Part shown: piece by piece, positions 1 to 14,500 of the stretch
How positions within the stretch are numbered: position 1 is the first letter of the stretch
How the letters are laid out: each line of letters begins with the position of its first letter
Origin: Pandoraea cepalis
Lineage (GTDB): Bacteria; Pseudomonadota; Gammaproteobacteria; Burkholderiales; Burkholderiaceae
DNA: 64,000 nucleotides
Direction: 5' to 3'
Assembly (NCBI RefSeq): GCF_902459665.1
Contig: NZ_CABPSL010000007.1
Coordinates: 1-64,000 of the forward strand
Notes under the pieces: generated by a model
The model's database searches: none
What the model was told of the DNA's origin: nothing
Seen by the model: only the letters and a program-made list of their open reading frames with translations
Position numbers and translations under genes: made by a program

Positions 1-23
1 AATTGCCCGTGAGGCTTGATCCT
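1..23 (+). rRNA. 3' end of 23S rRNA (partial)
   Basis: The first bases contain CCGTGAGGCTT followed by a short C/T end, matching the extreme 3' terminus of bacterial 23S rRNA (E. coli ends with a very similar CCGTGAGGCTTAACCTT). A 5S gene follows about 130 bases later in the same direction, as in an rRNA operon. The exact 3' end is inferred by analogy. Confidence 0.75.
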
Positions 24-153
24 ATAACCAGTGTGTTTTTCCTGGTGTGAGTGTCGTGCAGTGTGCCGATACAACTCGCAACCCAACCAATGTAGTACTA
101 CGCTTCTTCCGAATTGGTTTTGTTGAGCCCCGCTCAGCAAAACATACAAGTTA
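24..153 (+). other. 23S-5S internal transcribed spacer
   Basis: A non-coding spacer between the 23S tail and the 5S gene of an rRNA operon. The GTTGAGCCCCGCTCAGCAAAAC stretch near its 3' end can fold around TTGAGC/GCTCAG, as expected of an rRNA processing stem. No tRNA is visible in it. Confidence 0.6.
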
Positions 154-268
154 TGCCTGATGACCATAGCGAGTTGGAACCACCCCTTCCCATCCCGAAC
201 AGGACCGTGAAACAACTCCACGCCGATGATAGTGCGGATACCCGTGTGAAAGTAGGTAATCGTCAGGC
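154..268 (+). rRNA. rrf: 5S ribosomal RNA
   Basis: A complete 5S rRNA of about 115 nt. The ends TGCCTGATGA and TCGTCAGGC pair to form helix I. The core CCCATCCCGAACAGGACCGTGAAAC and the CGATGATAGTGCGGATACCCG segment are the conserved loops of proteobacterial 5S. It closes the rRNA operon whose 23S tail starts the window and is followed directly by an intrinsic terminator. Confidence 0.95.
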
Positions 269-274
269 TCCCCT

Positions 275-312
275 AAAAACCCCTTGCTAACTCGTGTAGC
301 AAGGGGTTTTTG
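275..312 (+). terminator. rRNA operon terminator
   Basis: A 15-bp perfect stem (arms 275-289 and 297-311) around a 7-base loop, ending in a T run. It lies 6 bases after the 5S gene and is a standard intrinsic terminator of an rRNA operon. Confidence 0.9.
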
Positions 313-322
313 CTTTTCCCCG

Positions 323-493
323 GTGATAACGCCCAGCTCTGGCGCGGCTGCGCGGCTCGACGACATGGTCGTGTCGACAGCGATAACGCCCAGCGCCGGC
401 GCGCCTGCATGGCTTAATGCCATGGTCGTGTCCACGTCGGTAATGCCCAGCGCCGGCGTGGTCGCGCGGTTCAATGCCCAGGTCGTGTTGCGT
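323..493. repeat. Three tandem imperfect 57-bp repeats
   Basis: Units at 323-379, 380-436 and 437-493 share a TAACGCCCAG / CCGGCGC / CATGGTCGTGTC framework with scattered substitutions and no length change. The period is 57 bp, exactly 19 codons, so short open frames cross all three units on both strands. No start with a ribosome binding site or known domain supports coding. The array lies just after the rRNA operon terminator. Confidence 0.8.
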
Positions 494-711
494 CACCCTG
501 ACCCATAGGGCGAATCGGCGCCAGGATTTCCGCGTCGTTCGCGGCCCCCATCGCTCTACGCCGTGGCGAGTAAAGGCTTGGAGGCGACGGGGGCGTGGGA
601 AAGTCCTCGAAATATGGTCAAAATCTCGTAATTTGGTCTTTTGTTCGCTATCGTGCGGCGATTCCAATTTGCAGGATAGGCGCCGCGCCGTCGCGGCGCG
701 AGCGCGCGGCG
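494..711. other. Intergenic region before the glycosyltransferase
   Basis: There is no convincing gene here. It holds an A/T-richer patch around 600-660 that may carry the promoter of the downstream glycosyltransferase, and an 8-bp perfect hairpin (GCGCCGCG at 680-687 with CGCGGCGC at 692-699, loop CCGT) just ahead of the assigned start. No strong -35/-10 pair could be fixed. Confidence 0.4.
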
Positions 712-1485
712 ATGTTCCAGAATCCTATTTCACCCTCCAAGTTTCCCCCGGTTGTCGTCATCTCTCTTGTGGACAGCGATGTTCGTCGCGCACACATGAT
801 CGAGCAGTTGGCGGCAGCCGACGTTCCCTTTCAATTCTTCGACGCCAAACGTATCAGCGACTATCCGTCGACGTATGACGTTTCCGAACGCCTTCGGATA
901 TACGGCAATCATCTGACGCTCGGAGAGGTCGGCTGCTATGACAGTCATTACCGGGTCTGGGAGGCGCTGGCGAACTCCAACGACGATATCTGGTGCGTCC
1001 TGGAAGACGATGTCGAACTGACTCCTGGGTTCTCGCAATGTCTCGCGTCGACACTGAATGTGACGGTCCCCTGGGGCATCATGCGATTGAAGGAGGGGGG
1101 CGCCGCAGGGGCATGGCGCGTTGGCCAACTGCCTGGTGGTGGGATTCTGCGCGACCACAGGAAGCAGCCGGGCGGCGCGCATGCCTACCTCATCCGGCGC
1201 GCGGCAGCGCTTGTGCTTCTGGCCTACGCCAGGCGCACCATTCACCCCGTCGACGACATGCTCAACCGGAACTGGGAGCATGGCATCGACATGATCTCGA
1301 TGACGCCGGATATCGTGCTGGATCGAGGCGATGATTTCGGTACCACCATCGTCGGCCGTCATAAGGTCAGGCGCAATCCATGGCAGAAACTCAAACGAGA
1401 ATTCCACCGGGGGAGGGATAGTCTGAGTCGCTATGCCGCCGCCTGGCGTCGGCGTTGGTTTACCCCGGTGCGTCATTGGCATTGA
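712..1485 (+). CDS. Glycosyltransferase family 25 (LPS/LOS glycosyltransferase)
   Basis: A 257-residue protein with the family-25 layout: an N-terminal beta strand VVVISLVDSDVRR followed by a helix, the GEVGCYDSH motif (residues about 78-86), the acidic VLEDDVEL motif (about 103-110) that in this family coordinates the sugar-nucleotide metal, then GGAHAYLIRR and PVDDML. Such enzymes usually add galactose or another hexose to lipopolysaccharide at the inner membrane. The frame opens upstream at 595, but the residues before Met 712 are not family-like, so 712 is chosen; no good ribosome binding site confirms it. It stands alone between an rRNA operon and a tRNA operon, with no other surface-sugar gene nearby. 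The acceptor is unknown. Confidence 0.85.
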   Translation: MFQNPISPSKFPPVVVISLVDSDVRRAHMIEQLAAADVPFQFFDAKRISDYPSTYDVSERLRIYGNHLTLGEVGCYDSHYRVWEALANSNDDIWCVLEDDVELTPGFSQCLASTLNVTVPWGIMRLKEGGAAGAWRVGQLPGGGILRDHRKQPGGAHAYLIRRAAALVLLAYARRTIHPVDDMLNRNWEHGIDMISMTPDIVLDRGDDFGTTIVGRHKVRRNPWQKLKREFHRGRDSLSRYAAAWRRRWFTPVRHWH

Positions 1486-1639
1486 GTCAACGCTTGAGCG
1501 AATCGATATCATCAAGTAAATCAACGGCTTGCTGCTAATGGTGAAAATCCGCAGAGCAGCAGGCACAAAAACTGCGTATTTAACGCATGGCAGGTGTTGA
1601 CAAGGCGGGGCGACATCTCCATAATTGCAAATTCTCTGC
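1486..1639 (+). other. Intergenic region with the tRNA operon promoter
   Basis: A non-coding stretch between the glycosyltransferase and tRNA-Tyr. It contains the tRNA operon promoter (separate entry) and no supported gene. Confidence 0.6.
1597..1625 (+). promoter_or_regulatory. Sigma70-type promoter of the tRNA-tuf-rpoBC operon
   Basis: TTGACA at 1597-1602, a 17-base spacer, then CATAAT at 1620-1625: 6/6 and 5/6 matches to consensus at ideal spacing, ending 14 bases before tRNA-Tyr. The GC-rich bases just after the -10 resemble a stringent-type discriminator, which is an inference. Confidence 0.85.
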
Positions 1640-1725
1640 GGAGGGGTGCCCGAGTGGCTAAAGGGGGCAGACTGTAAATCTGTTGGCTTACGCCTACGTT
1701 GGTTCGAATCCAACCTCCTCCACCA
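1640..1725 (+). tRNA. tRNA-Tyr (GTA)
   Basis: An 86-nt class II tRNA with a long variable arm. The acceptor stem GGAGGGG pairs with CTCCTCC. Anticodon loop CTGTAAA gives GTA at 1674-1676, the T loop is TTCGAAT, and CCA is encoded at 1723-1725. Confidence 0.97.
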
Positions 1726-1741
1726 GAATGCGGAAGTAATG

Positions 1742-1769
1742 AGCGCCGGAAACTAAAATTTCCGGCGCT
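1742..1769 (+). repeat. 11-bp perfect hairpin between tRNA-Tyr and tRNA-Gly
   Basis: AGCGCCGGAAA (1742-1752) and TTTCCGGCGCT (1759-1769) form a perfect inverted repeat with a 6-base A-rich loop. With only a short T run after it, it is more likely an RNA processing structure or leaky attenuator than a full terminator, because the co-directional tRNAs and tuf follow. Confidence 0.65.
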
Positions 1770-1798
1770 TGTTGCCTGAGGCGAGAGTCGGAATCCAA

Positions 1799-1872
1799 GC
1801 GGGTGTAGCTCAATGGTAGAGCAGAAGCCTTCCAAGCTTACGACGAGGGTTCGATTCCCTTCACCCGCTCCA
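1799..1872 (+). tRNA. tRNA-Gly (TCC)
   Basis: A 74-nt tRNA. Acceptor GCGGGTG pairs with CACCCGC, the D arm has AGCTCAATGGTAGAGC, anticodon loop CTTCCAA gives TCC, the T loop is TTCGATT, and CCA is encoded at 1870-1872. Confidence 0.97.
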
Positions 1873-1906
1873 GGTGACGCGCAGATGCAGCAGTAGTAAT
1901 GGATTC

Positions 1907-1981
<75 letters not shown>

Positions 1982-2053
1982 AAGATAGTGTGAAGCGCGG
2001 CAATCATCATGCCGAGCAACCTCGGCAAAAGATAACCTCGTTAGGAGTCGGAA

Positions 2054-3244
<1,191 letters not shown>

Positions 3245-3271
3245 GCCGGTACCTTAACGGTCCGCGCTTAC

Positions 3272-3297
3272 GGGGTCAGCTTTTGGCGGCTGGCCCC
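3272..3297 (+). repeat. Hairpin between tuf and tRNA-Trp
   Basis: GGGGTCAGC (3272-3280) pairs with GCTGGCCCC (3289-3297) with one G-T wobble. No adjacent T run follows, so it is probably a processing or stability element between the tuf message and tRNA-Trp rather than a terminator. Confidence 0.5.
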
Positions 3298-3308
3298 ACT
3301 GCTGTTTT

Positions 3309-3384
3309 AGGGGTATAGCTCAACTGGCAGAGCGTCGGTCTCCAAAACCGAAGGTTGGGGGTTCGATTCCCTCTGCCCCTGCCA
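3309..3384 (+). tRNA. tRNA-Trp (CCA)
   Basis: A 76-nt tRNA. Acceptor AGGGGTA pairs with TGCCCCT, the D arm has AGCTCAACTGGCAGAGC, anticodon loop CTCCAAA gives CCA at 3342-3344, the T loop is TTCGATT, and the 3' CCA is encoded. It sits between tuf and secE, as in many proteobacteria. Confidence 0.97.
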
Positions 3385-3406
3385 AACAACTGTCTGCAAG
3401 CTGGAA

Positions 3407-3787
3407 ATGGCGAATTCTCCCGTAGAAACTGTACGTACGACTGGCGACAAGCTGCTGCTGGCACTGGCCGGGCTGCTCGTGATTGCTGGTGTCGTGGCCT
3501 TCTACGCGCTGGGGCAACAGGCACTGTATGTGCGCGTTGCTGCCATCGTCGTCGTTCTCGCCATCGCAGCAGGTGTTGCATTGGCATCGCAAACCGGCAA
3601 AAGCTTCCTGGCTTTTGCCAAGGATGCGTATCGGGAAGTGGGTAAGGTCGTTTGGCCGACCCGTAAAGAGGCCGCTCAAACGACTGCGATTGTCTTCGCG
3701 TTCGTCATCGTGATGGCGCTGTATCTCTGGATCAGCGACAAGACGATTGAATGGGCGGTGTTCTCTTTGATTCTTGGCTGGAAGTGA
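3407..3787 (+). CDS. secE: Preprotein translocase subunit SecE
   Basis: A 126-residue inner-membrane protein that clamps SecY in the Sec translocon. Three hydrophobic segments are visible (about 16-36, 41-61 and 93-113), the three-helix form typical of proteobacteria. The conserved cytoplasmic amphipathic motif [13 protein letters not shown] precedes the last helix. It follows tRNA-Trp by 22 bases and ends one base before nusG. Confidence 0.98.
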   Translation: MANSPVETVRTTGDKLLLALAGLLVIAGVVAFYALGQQALYVRVAAIVVVLAIAAGVALASQTGKSFLAFAKDAYREVGKVVWPTRKEAAQTTAIVFAFVIVMALYLWISDKTIEWAVFSLILGWK

Positions 3788-3788
3788 T

Positions 3789-4346
3789 ATGTCTGATACC
3801 GGGGCTGCACCGAGTAAGAAGCGCTGGTACGTCGTTCATGCGTATTCCGGCATGGAAAAGAGCGTAGCCAAGGCGCTGCGTGAGCGTATTGTGCGTGCCG
3901 GCATGGAAGACTTGTTCGGCGAGATTCTTGTCCCGACCGAAGAAGTCGTTGAAATCAAAGGTGGCCACAAGTCGGTCACCGAGCGTCGTTTCTTCCCCGG
4001 CTATGTGCTGTGCGAGATGGAAATGACGGATGACACGTGGCACTTGGTGAAGAATACCGCCAAGGTCACCGGTTTTGTCGGCGGTACGGGCAATCGCCCG
4101 ATTCCGATTCGACAGGCCGAGGTCGACAAGATCATGTCGCAAATCAAGGACGGGGTGGAAAAGCCGCGTCCGAAGACGTTGTTCGAGGTGGGCGAGCTGG
4201 TTCGAGTCAAGGAAGGTCCTTTCACGGACTTCAACGGCTCGGTGGAAGAAGTGAACTACGAAAAATCTCGCCTCCGTGTTTCCGTCACCATTTTCGGACG
4301 GGCAACTCCGGTAGAACTGGAGTTCGGGCAAGTCGAAAAGATCTAA
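3789..4346 (+). CDS. nusG: Transcription termination/antitermination factor NusG
   Basis: A 185-residue protein that binds RNA polymerase, suppresses pausing and links transcription to Rho or ribosomal S10. The N-terminal NGN domain starts at [12 protein letters not shown] and the C-terminal KOW domain contains [13 protein letters not shown]. The frame is open from a TTG at 3774 inside secE, but ATG 3789 gives the family start MSDT and follows the secE stop by one base, implying coupled translation. Confidence 0.98.
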   Translation: MSDTGAAPSKKRWYVVHAYSGMEKSVAKALRERIVRAGMEDLFGEILVPTEEVVEIKGGHKSVTERRFFPGYVLCEMEMTDDTWHLVKNTAKVTGFVGGTGNRPIPIRQAEVDKIMSQIKDGVEKPRPKTLFEVGELVRVKEGPFTDFNGSVEEVNYEKSRLRVSVTIFGRATPVELEFGQVEKI

Positions 4347-4355
4347 GAATAAAAT

Positions 4356-4383
4356 GCGCCGGCGCGACGTCCGGCGCGTTTTT
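4356..4383 (+). terminator. Terminator after nusG
   Basis: GCGCCGG (4356-4362) pairs with CCGGCGC (4371-4377) across an 8-base loop, followed by GTTTTTG. It lies 9 bases after nusG and would end or attenuate the tRNA-tuf-secE-nusG transcript before rplK. Confidence 0.75.
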
Positions 4384-4489
4384 GCGTTGGTGACAGCCGT
4401 CGCCGAGGAGCGTCAGTAGCCCGTTTTTGGTGAACGCGCGCTATGACTCAACCCCGAATATGCGCCACATATTCGTTCCGGAGTAAACC

Positions 4490-4921
4490 ATGGCAAAGAA
4501 AATCATCGGCTTTATCAAGCTGCAGATTCCTGCAGGTAAAGCCAACCCGTCGCCCCCCGTGGGCCCGGCCCTGGGTCAACGTGGCCTGAACATCATGGAG
4601 TTCTGCAAGGCGTTCAACGCGCAAACGCAGAGCCTCGAGCCGGGTCTTCCGACCCCGGTGGTGATCACCGCATTTGCGGACAAGAGCTTCACGTTCGTCC
4701 TGAAGACCCCGCCGGCAACGGTGCTGATCAAGAAGGCTGCCAACCTGCAAAAGGGTTCGAGCAAGCCGCACACCGACAAGGTGGGCAAGATCACCCGCGC
4801 ACAAGCGGAAGAAATCGCGAAGACCAAGATGCCTGACCTTACCGCCGCCGATCTGGACGCCGCGGTTCGCACCATCGCTGGCAGCGCACGTTCGATGGGC
4901 ATCACGGTGGAGGGTCTGTAA
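4490..4921 (+). CDS. rplK: 50S ribosomal protein L11
   Basis: A 143-residue protein at the GTPase-associated centre of the large subunit, next to 23S helices 43/44, needed for EF-G function and stringent response sensing. The proline-rich N-terminal segment [13 protein letters not shown] (21-33) is the switch that contacts thiostrepton in this family. Its stop overlaps the rplA start by one base (TAATG). Confidence 0.99.
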   Translation: MAKKIIGFIKLQIPAGKANPSPPVGPALGQRGLNIMEFCKAFNAQTQSLEPGLPTPVVITAFADKSFTFVLKTPPATVLIKKAANLQKGSSKPHTDKVGKITRAQAEEIAKTKMPDLTAADLDAAVRTIAGSARSMGITVEGL

Positions 4922-5616
4922 TGGCTAAGATCTCTAAGCGTCAACAAGCACTGGCCGCCAAGGTCGACCGCAACAAGCTGTACCCGGTCGGCGATGCTCT
5001 GGCCCTGGTCAAGGAATGCGCAAGCGCCAAGTTCGACGAGTCGATCGACGTCGCCGTGCAACTGGGCGTGGATGCGAAGAAGTCGGACCAAGTGGTTCGC
5101 GGCTCGGTCGTTCTGCCGGCCGGTACCGGTAAGTCGGTTCGCGTGGCTGTGTTCGCTCAAGGCGAAAAGGCCGAGCAAGCGAAGGCTGCCGGCGCTGAAA
5201 TCGTGGGTATGGAAGACCTGGCCGAGCAAATCAAGGCCGGCAAGATGGACTTCGATATCGTGATCGCTTCGCCGGACACGATGCGCGTCGTCGGTACGCT
5301 GGGTCAGATTCTCGGCCCGCGCGGCCTGATGCCGAACCCGAAGGTTGGCACGGTGACCCCGGACGTCGCTACGGCAGTGAAGAACGCCAAGGCCGGTCAG
5401 GTGCAGTTCCGCGTTGACAAGGGCGGCATTATTCACGCGACCATCGGTCGTGCGTCGTTCGACCCGGCAGCGCTGCGTCAGAACCTGTCGGCCCTGCTGG
5501 AAGCCCTGACGAAGTCGAAGCCGGCTTCGAGCAAGGGTGTCTACCTGCGCAAGATCGCCCTGTCGAGCACGATGGGCGTTGGCGTGCGTGTGGATCAGGC
5601 CAGCCTGGCTGCCTAA
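4921..5616 (+). CDS. rplA: 50S ribosomal protein L1
   Basis: A 231-residue protein of the L1 stalk, which moves deacylated tRNA out of the E site. The RNA-binding segment around [14 protein letters not shown] is intact. In bacteria L1 usually represses translation of its own rplK-rplA message; the one-base overlap with rplK fits that coupling, though I did not identify the RNA target. Confidence 0.99.
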   Translation: MAKISKRQQALAAKVDRNKLYPVGDALALVKECASAKFDESIDVAVQLGVDAKKSDQVVRGSVVLPAGTGKSVRVAVFAQGEKAEQAKAAGAEIVGMEDLAEQIKAGKMDFDIVIASPDTMRVVGTLGQILGPRGLMPNPKVGTVTPDVATAVKNAKAGQVQFRVDKGGIIHATIGRASFDPAALRQNLSALLEALTKSKPASSKGVYLRKIALSSTMGVGVRVDQASLAA

Positions 5617-5939
5617 GCCAGACCGTATCGCAATCGCAGGGTGATGGCGTCCCCTGCGACGACTGCGATCCTCAGGATCGACAGTCAGCAGCAAAAGACT
5701 TTGGGCGGAAGCGGATTCTTCGGAAATCGCTTCCGGTTATCAAAGACCGTTGGCGGGAATGGGCATGTGTTGACGCTCCCTTAATACGCCAGCCAACGCA
5801 GATGGCGAACCCGAACAAGTTATGCAGTCACATCGCCTCACCTGGGCAACCGGGCGTGGTGGTTGAAACTCCAGACATGTCGGTAAGCCGTTAGTGGAAC
5901 GGCATCACCATGAGGTGATGTCAATTTTGGAGGTTAACC
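5617..5939 (+). promoter_or_regulatory. rplA-rplJ spacer: probable L10 leader
   Basis: 323 bases without a gene. It contains a hairpin just after rplA (TCGCAGGG 5634-5641 with CCCTGCGA 5652-5659), a long structured middle, and a 7-bp hairpin (CATCACC 5903-5909 with GGTGATG 5914-5920) ending 20 bases before the rplJ start. In bacteria this position carries the leader where the L10-L7/L12 complex represses rplJL. The assignment is from position and structure only. Confidence 0.5.
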
Positions 5940-6437
5940 GTGGCACTTAATCTTGATGATAAGAAAGCCGTCGTGGCAGAAGTTTCGGCGCAAGTCGCCG
6001 GCGCTTCGACCATCGTTGTGGCTGAATATCGCGGAATCACGGTTGGCGATCTGACGAAGCTTCGCGCCAATGCGCGTCAGCAAGGCGTCTACCTGCGCGT
6101 TCTGAAGAACACGCTGGCTCGCCGCGCGGTGGAAAACACCCCGTTTGCTGACCTGGCTGAGCAGATGACCGGTCCTCTGATCTACGGTATCTCGACGGAT
6201 CCCGTAGCCGCTGCGAAAGTCTTGAACGACTTTTCGAAGGGCAACGACAAGTTGATCTTGAAGGCCGGCTCGTACGACGGCAAGGTGATGGACAAGGCAG
6301 GCGTGCAAGCGCTGGCCTCGATCCCGAGCCGCGACGAACTGCTCGCGAAGTTGCTGGGTGTCATGCAAGCGCCGGTTTCCGGCTTTGCTCGCGTCCTGGC
6401 TGCCGTGGCCGAGAAGAAGCAAGCAGAAGCTGCTTAA
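5940..6437 (+). CDS. rplJ: 50S ribosomal protein L10
   Basis: A 165-residue stalk base protein. The N-terminal domain binds 23S rRNA beside L11, and the C-terminal helix (from about 135) carries L7/L12 dimers. It starts with GTG behind the ribosome binding site TTTTGGAGG, giving the family N-terminus [12 protein letters not shown]. It is paired with rplL 60 bases downstream. Confidence 0.99.
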   Translation: MALNLDDKKAVVAEVSAQVAGASTIVVAEYRGITVGDLTKLRANARQQGVYLRVLKNTLARRAVENTPFADLAEQMTGPLIYGISTDPVAAAKVLNDFSKGNDKLILKAGSYDGKVMDKAGVQALASIPSRDELLAKLLGVMQAPVSGFARVLAAVAEKKQAEAA

Positions 6438-6497
6438 TTCTCGTCCCGGTTACACGATCGCTGACTTCGGTCCGAACACAATCTAGGAGTTTTACAA

Positions 6498-6872
6498 ATG
6501 GCAATCACGAAAGAAGACATCATCGACGCCGTTGGCGCAATGTCGGTTATGGAACTGAACGACCTGGTCAAGGCGTTCGAAGAGAAGTTTGGCGTGTCGG
6601 CTGCTGCCCTGTCGGTGGCTGGCCCCGCGGGTGCTGGTGCTGCTGCTGCAGCCGAAGAGCAAACCGAATTCAACGTCATCCTGGCGGAAGTCGGTGCGAA
6701 CAAGGTCGGCGTGATCAAGGCCGTCCGCGAAATCACGGGCCTGGGCTTGAAGGAAGCCAAGGACGTGGTTGATGGTGCTCCGAAGGCTGTCAAGGAAGGC
6801 GTCGACAAGGCTGCTGCTGACGAAGCCAAGAAGAAGCTGGAAGAAGCCGGCGCCAAGGTCGAAATCAAGTAA
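6498..6872 (+). CDS. rplL: 50S ribosomal protein L7/L12
   Basis: A 124-residue protein, the multicopy stalk that recruits translation factors. The N-terminal dimerisation domain (1-35) is followed by an Ala/Gly-rich hinge (about 40-53) and the C-terminal factor-binding domain with [16 protein letters not shown]. The start has an AGGAG site. It is followed by an attenuator-like hairpin before rpoB. Confidence 0.99.
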   Translation: MAITKEDIIDAVGAMSVMELNDLVKAFEEKFGVSAAALSVAGPAGAGAAAAAEEQTEFNVILAEVGANKVGVIKAVREITGLGLKEAKDVVDGAPKAVKEGVDKAAADEAKKKLEEAGAKVEIK

Positions 6873-6892
6873 TTCGGCTCTGCGCGTAGGGA

Positions 6893-6923
6893 AGGCTGGC
6901 GACGAAACGTCGTCAGCCTTTTT
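6893..6923 (+). terminator. rplL-rpoB terminator/attenuator
   Basis: A 12-bp stem (6893-6904 with 6908-6919, one G-T wobble) with an AAA loop and a T5 run, 20 bases after rplL. In E. coli this spacer also holds an attenuator that makes ribosomal protein mRNA more abundant than rpoBC; the same role is inferred. Confidence 0.8.
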
Positions 6924-7380
6924 GTGCTTTCAGGAGAGCCAAATCCCGAAAGGGGCGCACGCAACTCGAAAGCCGGCGCGAAAGTGTGCCAAGAGGTTGA
7001 AAGCAAAATGATTTCGCCGATGCATCCGTGATTTTTGCCGTTTCAAGCGCACGCATCATCGAGGGTACTGGCGATACACAGCAACAGAGAGGACGCGAGG
7101 GTAGTACCGAAGAAATACCGAAGAGGCCAAAGAAAAGATCGCGCCGGGATTCGACCCGTGGCGGTTTTCTCTTTGTCTTCTGAAGCGACTGCAGAAGGCA
7201 AGTTTGGTCGGGCGACGGGCAACACAGGCATCCGTCGCCGTCAGCCAGCGGTTGGTAGCGGCCAACCACCAAGCTCGTTGCTCCACGGCAAGCCCGCCGC
7301 GGGGGACGTCTGGTCTCAGTCGATGAACACCCGTTGACGATGCCTGCCGTCGTCGCCAGCGTAGTGATTCGGAGATCGTA
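6924..7380 (+). other. Long rplL-rpoB intergenic region
   Basis: About 460 bases after the attenuator and before rpoB. The short open frames on either strand have no ribosome binding site or recognisable domain. It may hold a secondary rpoB promoter or an RNase III processing structure, but I could not fix a clear promoter. Confidence 0.5.
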
Positions 7381-11487
<4,107 letters not shown>

Positions 11488-11513
11488 TTGCGTTCAGGCA
11501 ACAGGAGAAAGCA

Positions 11514-14500
11514 ATGAAAGCTTTGCTCGATCTATTCAAGCAAGTTCAGCAGGTCGAACAGTTCGACGCGATCAAGATCGGTCTGGCTTCGCCGGACAAG
11601 ATCCGCTCGTGGTCGTTCGGCGAAGTGAAGAAGCCGGAAACGATCAACTATCGGACGTTCAAGCCCGAGCGTGACGGCCTGTTCTGCGCAAAGATCTTCG
11701 GTCCGATCAAGGATTACGAGTGCCTTTGCGGCAAGTACAAGCGCCTGAAGCACCGTGGCGTGATCTGCGAGAAGTGCGGCGTGGAAGTCACGCTGGCGAA
11801 GGTGCGTCGCGAGCGCATGGGCCACATTGAGCTGGCCTCGCCGGTCGCGCACATCTGGTTCCTGAAGTCGCTCCCGTCGCGTCTGGGCATGGTGCTCGAC
11901 ATGACGCTGCGCGACATCGAACGCGTGCTGTACTTCGAAGCGTATGTGGTTCTCGAACCGGGCATGACGCCGCTCAAGCGGTGCCAGATCATGACCGAGG
12001 AGGATTACTACAACAAGGTCGAGGAATACGGCGACGAATTCCGTGCCGAGATGGGCGCGGAAGGCGTGCGCGAGCTGCTGCGCTCGATCGACATCGACCA
12101 GCAGGTCGAGCATCTGCGCGCCGAGCTGCAAGCCACGGGCTCGGAAGCGAAGATCAAGAAGTACGCCAAGCGCCTGAAGGTGCTCGAGGCTTTCCAGCGT
12201 TCGGGCATCAAGCCCGAGTGGATGGTGCTCGAAGTGCTGCCGGTGCTCCCGCCCGAGCTGCGCCCGTTGGTGCCGCTCGACGGTGGCCGCTTCGCGACCT
12301 CGGATCTGAACGATCTGTATCGCCGCGTCATCAACCGTAACAACCGTCTGAAGCGTCTGCTCGAGCTGAAGGCCCCGGACATCATCGTGCGCAACGAAAA
12401 GCGCATGCTGCAGGAATCCGTGGACTCGCTGCTCGATAACGGCCGTCGCGGCAAGGCGATGACCGGTGCGAACAAGCGCCCGCTCAAGTCGCTGGCCGAC
12501 ATGATCAAGGGCAAGAGCGGTCGTTTCCGTCAGAATCTGCTCGGTAAGCGCGTGGACTACTCGGGCCGTTCGGTGATTACCGTGGGCCCGACGCTCAAGC
12601 TGCATCAGTGCGGTCTGCCGAAGCTGATGGCGCTCGAACTCTTCAAGCCATTCATCTTCCACAAGCTGGAAGTGTTGGGCGTGGCCACGACCATCAAGGC
12701 CGCGAAGAAGGAAGTCGAGAACCAGACGGCGGTGGTGTGGGACATCCTCGAAGATGTGATCCGCGAACACCCGATCATGCTGAACCGTGCACCGACGCTG
12801 CACCGCCTGGGGATTCAGGCGTTCGAGCCGGTGCTGATCGAAGGCAAGGCGATCCAGCTTCACCCGCTGGTTTGCGCGGCGTTCAACGCCGACTTCGACG
12901 GTGACCAGATGGCCGTTCACGTGCCGCTGTCGCTCGAAGCGCAGATGGAAGCGCGTACCCTGATGCTGGCCTCGAACAACGTGTTGTTCCCGGCCAACGG
13001 CGATCCGTCGATCGTGCCGTCGCAGGATATCGTGCTGGGTCTGTACTATGCGACCCGCGACAAGATCAACGGCCGCGGCGAAGGCCTGTCGTTCATCGAC
13101 GTCTCGGAAGTGCTGCGCGCGTACGACAACAAGGAAGTCGAACTGGCTTCGCGCGTGAACGTGCGTATCACGGAGTACACGGTCGATCCGGAAACGGGCG
13201 AGAAGACGCCGAAGATCACGCTGTACCCGACCACGGTCGGCCGCGCGATCCTGTCGGAAATTCTGCCGCCGGGCCTGCCGTTCTCGGTGCTGAACAAGTC
13301 GCTCAAGAAGAAGGAAATCTCGAAGCTCATCAACACGGCGTTCCGCCGCTGCGGTCTGCGCGAGACGGTGATCTTCGTCGACAAGCTGATGCAGTCGGGC
13401 TTCCGCCTGGCAACGCGCGCCGGTATCTCGATCTGCGTCGACGACATGCTCGTGCCGACGAAGAAGGAAGAGCTGATCGGCGAAGCGTCGAAGAAGGTCA
13501 AGGAATACGACCGTCAGTACATGTCGGGTCTGGTCACGGCGCAAGAGCGTTACAACAACGTCGTGGACATCTGGGGTGCGACCGGCGACGCCGTGGGCAA
13601 GGCGATGATGGAGCAGCTCTCGAAAGAGAAGACGACCGATCGCGACGGCAATATCGTCGACCAGGAGTCGTTCAACTCGATTTACATGATGGCCGACTCC
13701 GGTGCTCGCGGTTCGAGCGCCCAGATTCGCCAGCTCGCGGGGATGCGTGGCCTGATGGCCAAGCCGGACGGCTCGATTATCGAGACGCCGATTACCGCGA
13801 ACTTCCGCGAAGGCCTGAACGTGTTGCAGTACTTCATCTCGACCCACGGTGCACGTAAGGGTCTGGCCGATACGGCACTGAAGACGGCAAACTCGGGTTA
13901 CCTGACGCGTCGTCTGGTCGACGTGACGCAGGATCTGGTCGTGGTCGAAGACGATTGCGGCACGAGCAACGGCGTTGCGATGAAGGCGCTGGTCGAGGGC
14001 GGTGAAGTGGTCGAAGCCCTGCGTGACCGTATCCTCGGTCGCGTGGCCGTGGCCGACGTCGTGAATCCGGAAACGCAAGAGACGGTGTACGAATCGGGCA
14101 CGCTGCTCGACGAGGACGCCGTCGAGATGATCGAAGCGCTGGGTGTCGACGAAGTGCGCGTGCGCACGCCGCTGACCTGCGATACGCGCTTCGGTCTGTG
14201 CGCCGCCTGTTACGGCCGTGACCTTGGCCGCGGCTCGCGTGTGAACGTGGGCGAAGCGGTCGGTGTGATCGCTGCGCAGTCGATCGGTGAACCGGGCACG
14301 CAGCTCACGATGCGTACGTTCCACATCGGTGGTGCGGCATCGCGTGCGGCCGTGGCTTCGTCGATCGAAGCCAAGTCGAACGGTACGGTTCGCTTCTCGG
14401 CGACCATGCGTTACGTGACGAACGGTCGCGGCGAACAGATCGCCATCTCGCGTTCGGGCGAAATCCTGATCACGGACGATCATGGCCGTGAGCGCGAGCG

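Noticed and set aside
323-493. Tandem repeats as a CRISPR array
   Set aside because: The 57-bp units are directly contiguous with no unique spacers between identical short repeats, and no cas gene is present.
151-508. Open frames across the 5S gene and the 57-bp repeats on both strands
   Set aside because: They run through the 5S rRNA or its terminator, lack ribosome binding sites, and exist only because the repeat length is a multiple of three.
7035-7337. 100-residue open frame in the rplL-rpoB gap
   Set aside because: No ribosome binding site, composition unlike neighbouring genes, and no recognisable domain; treated as a chance frame in a transcribed spacer.
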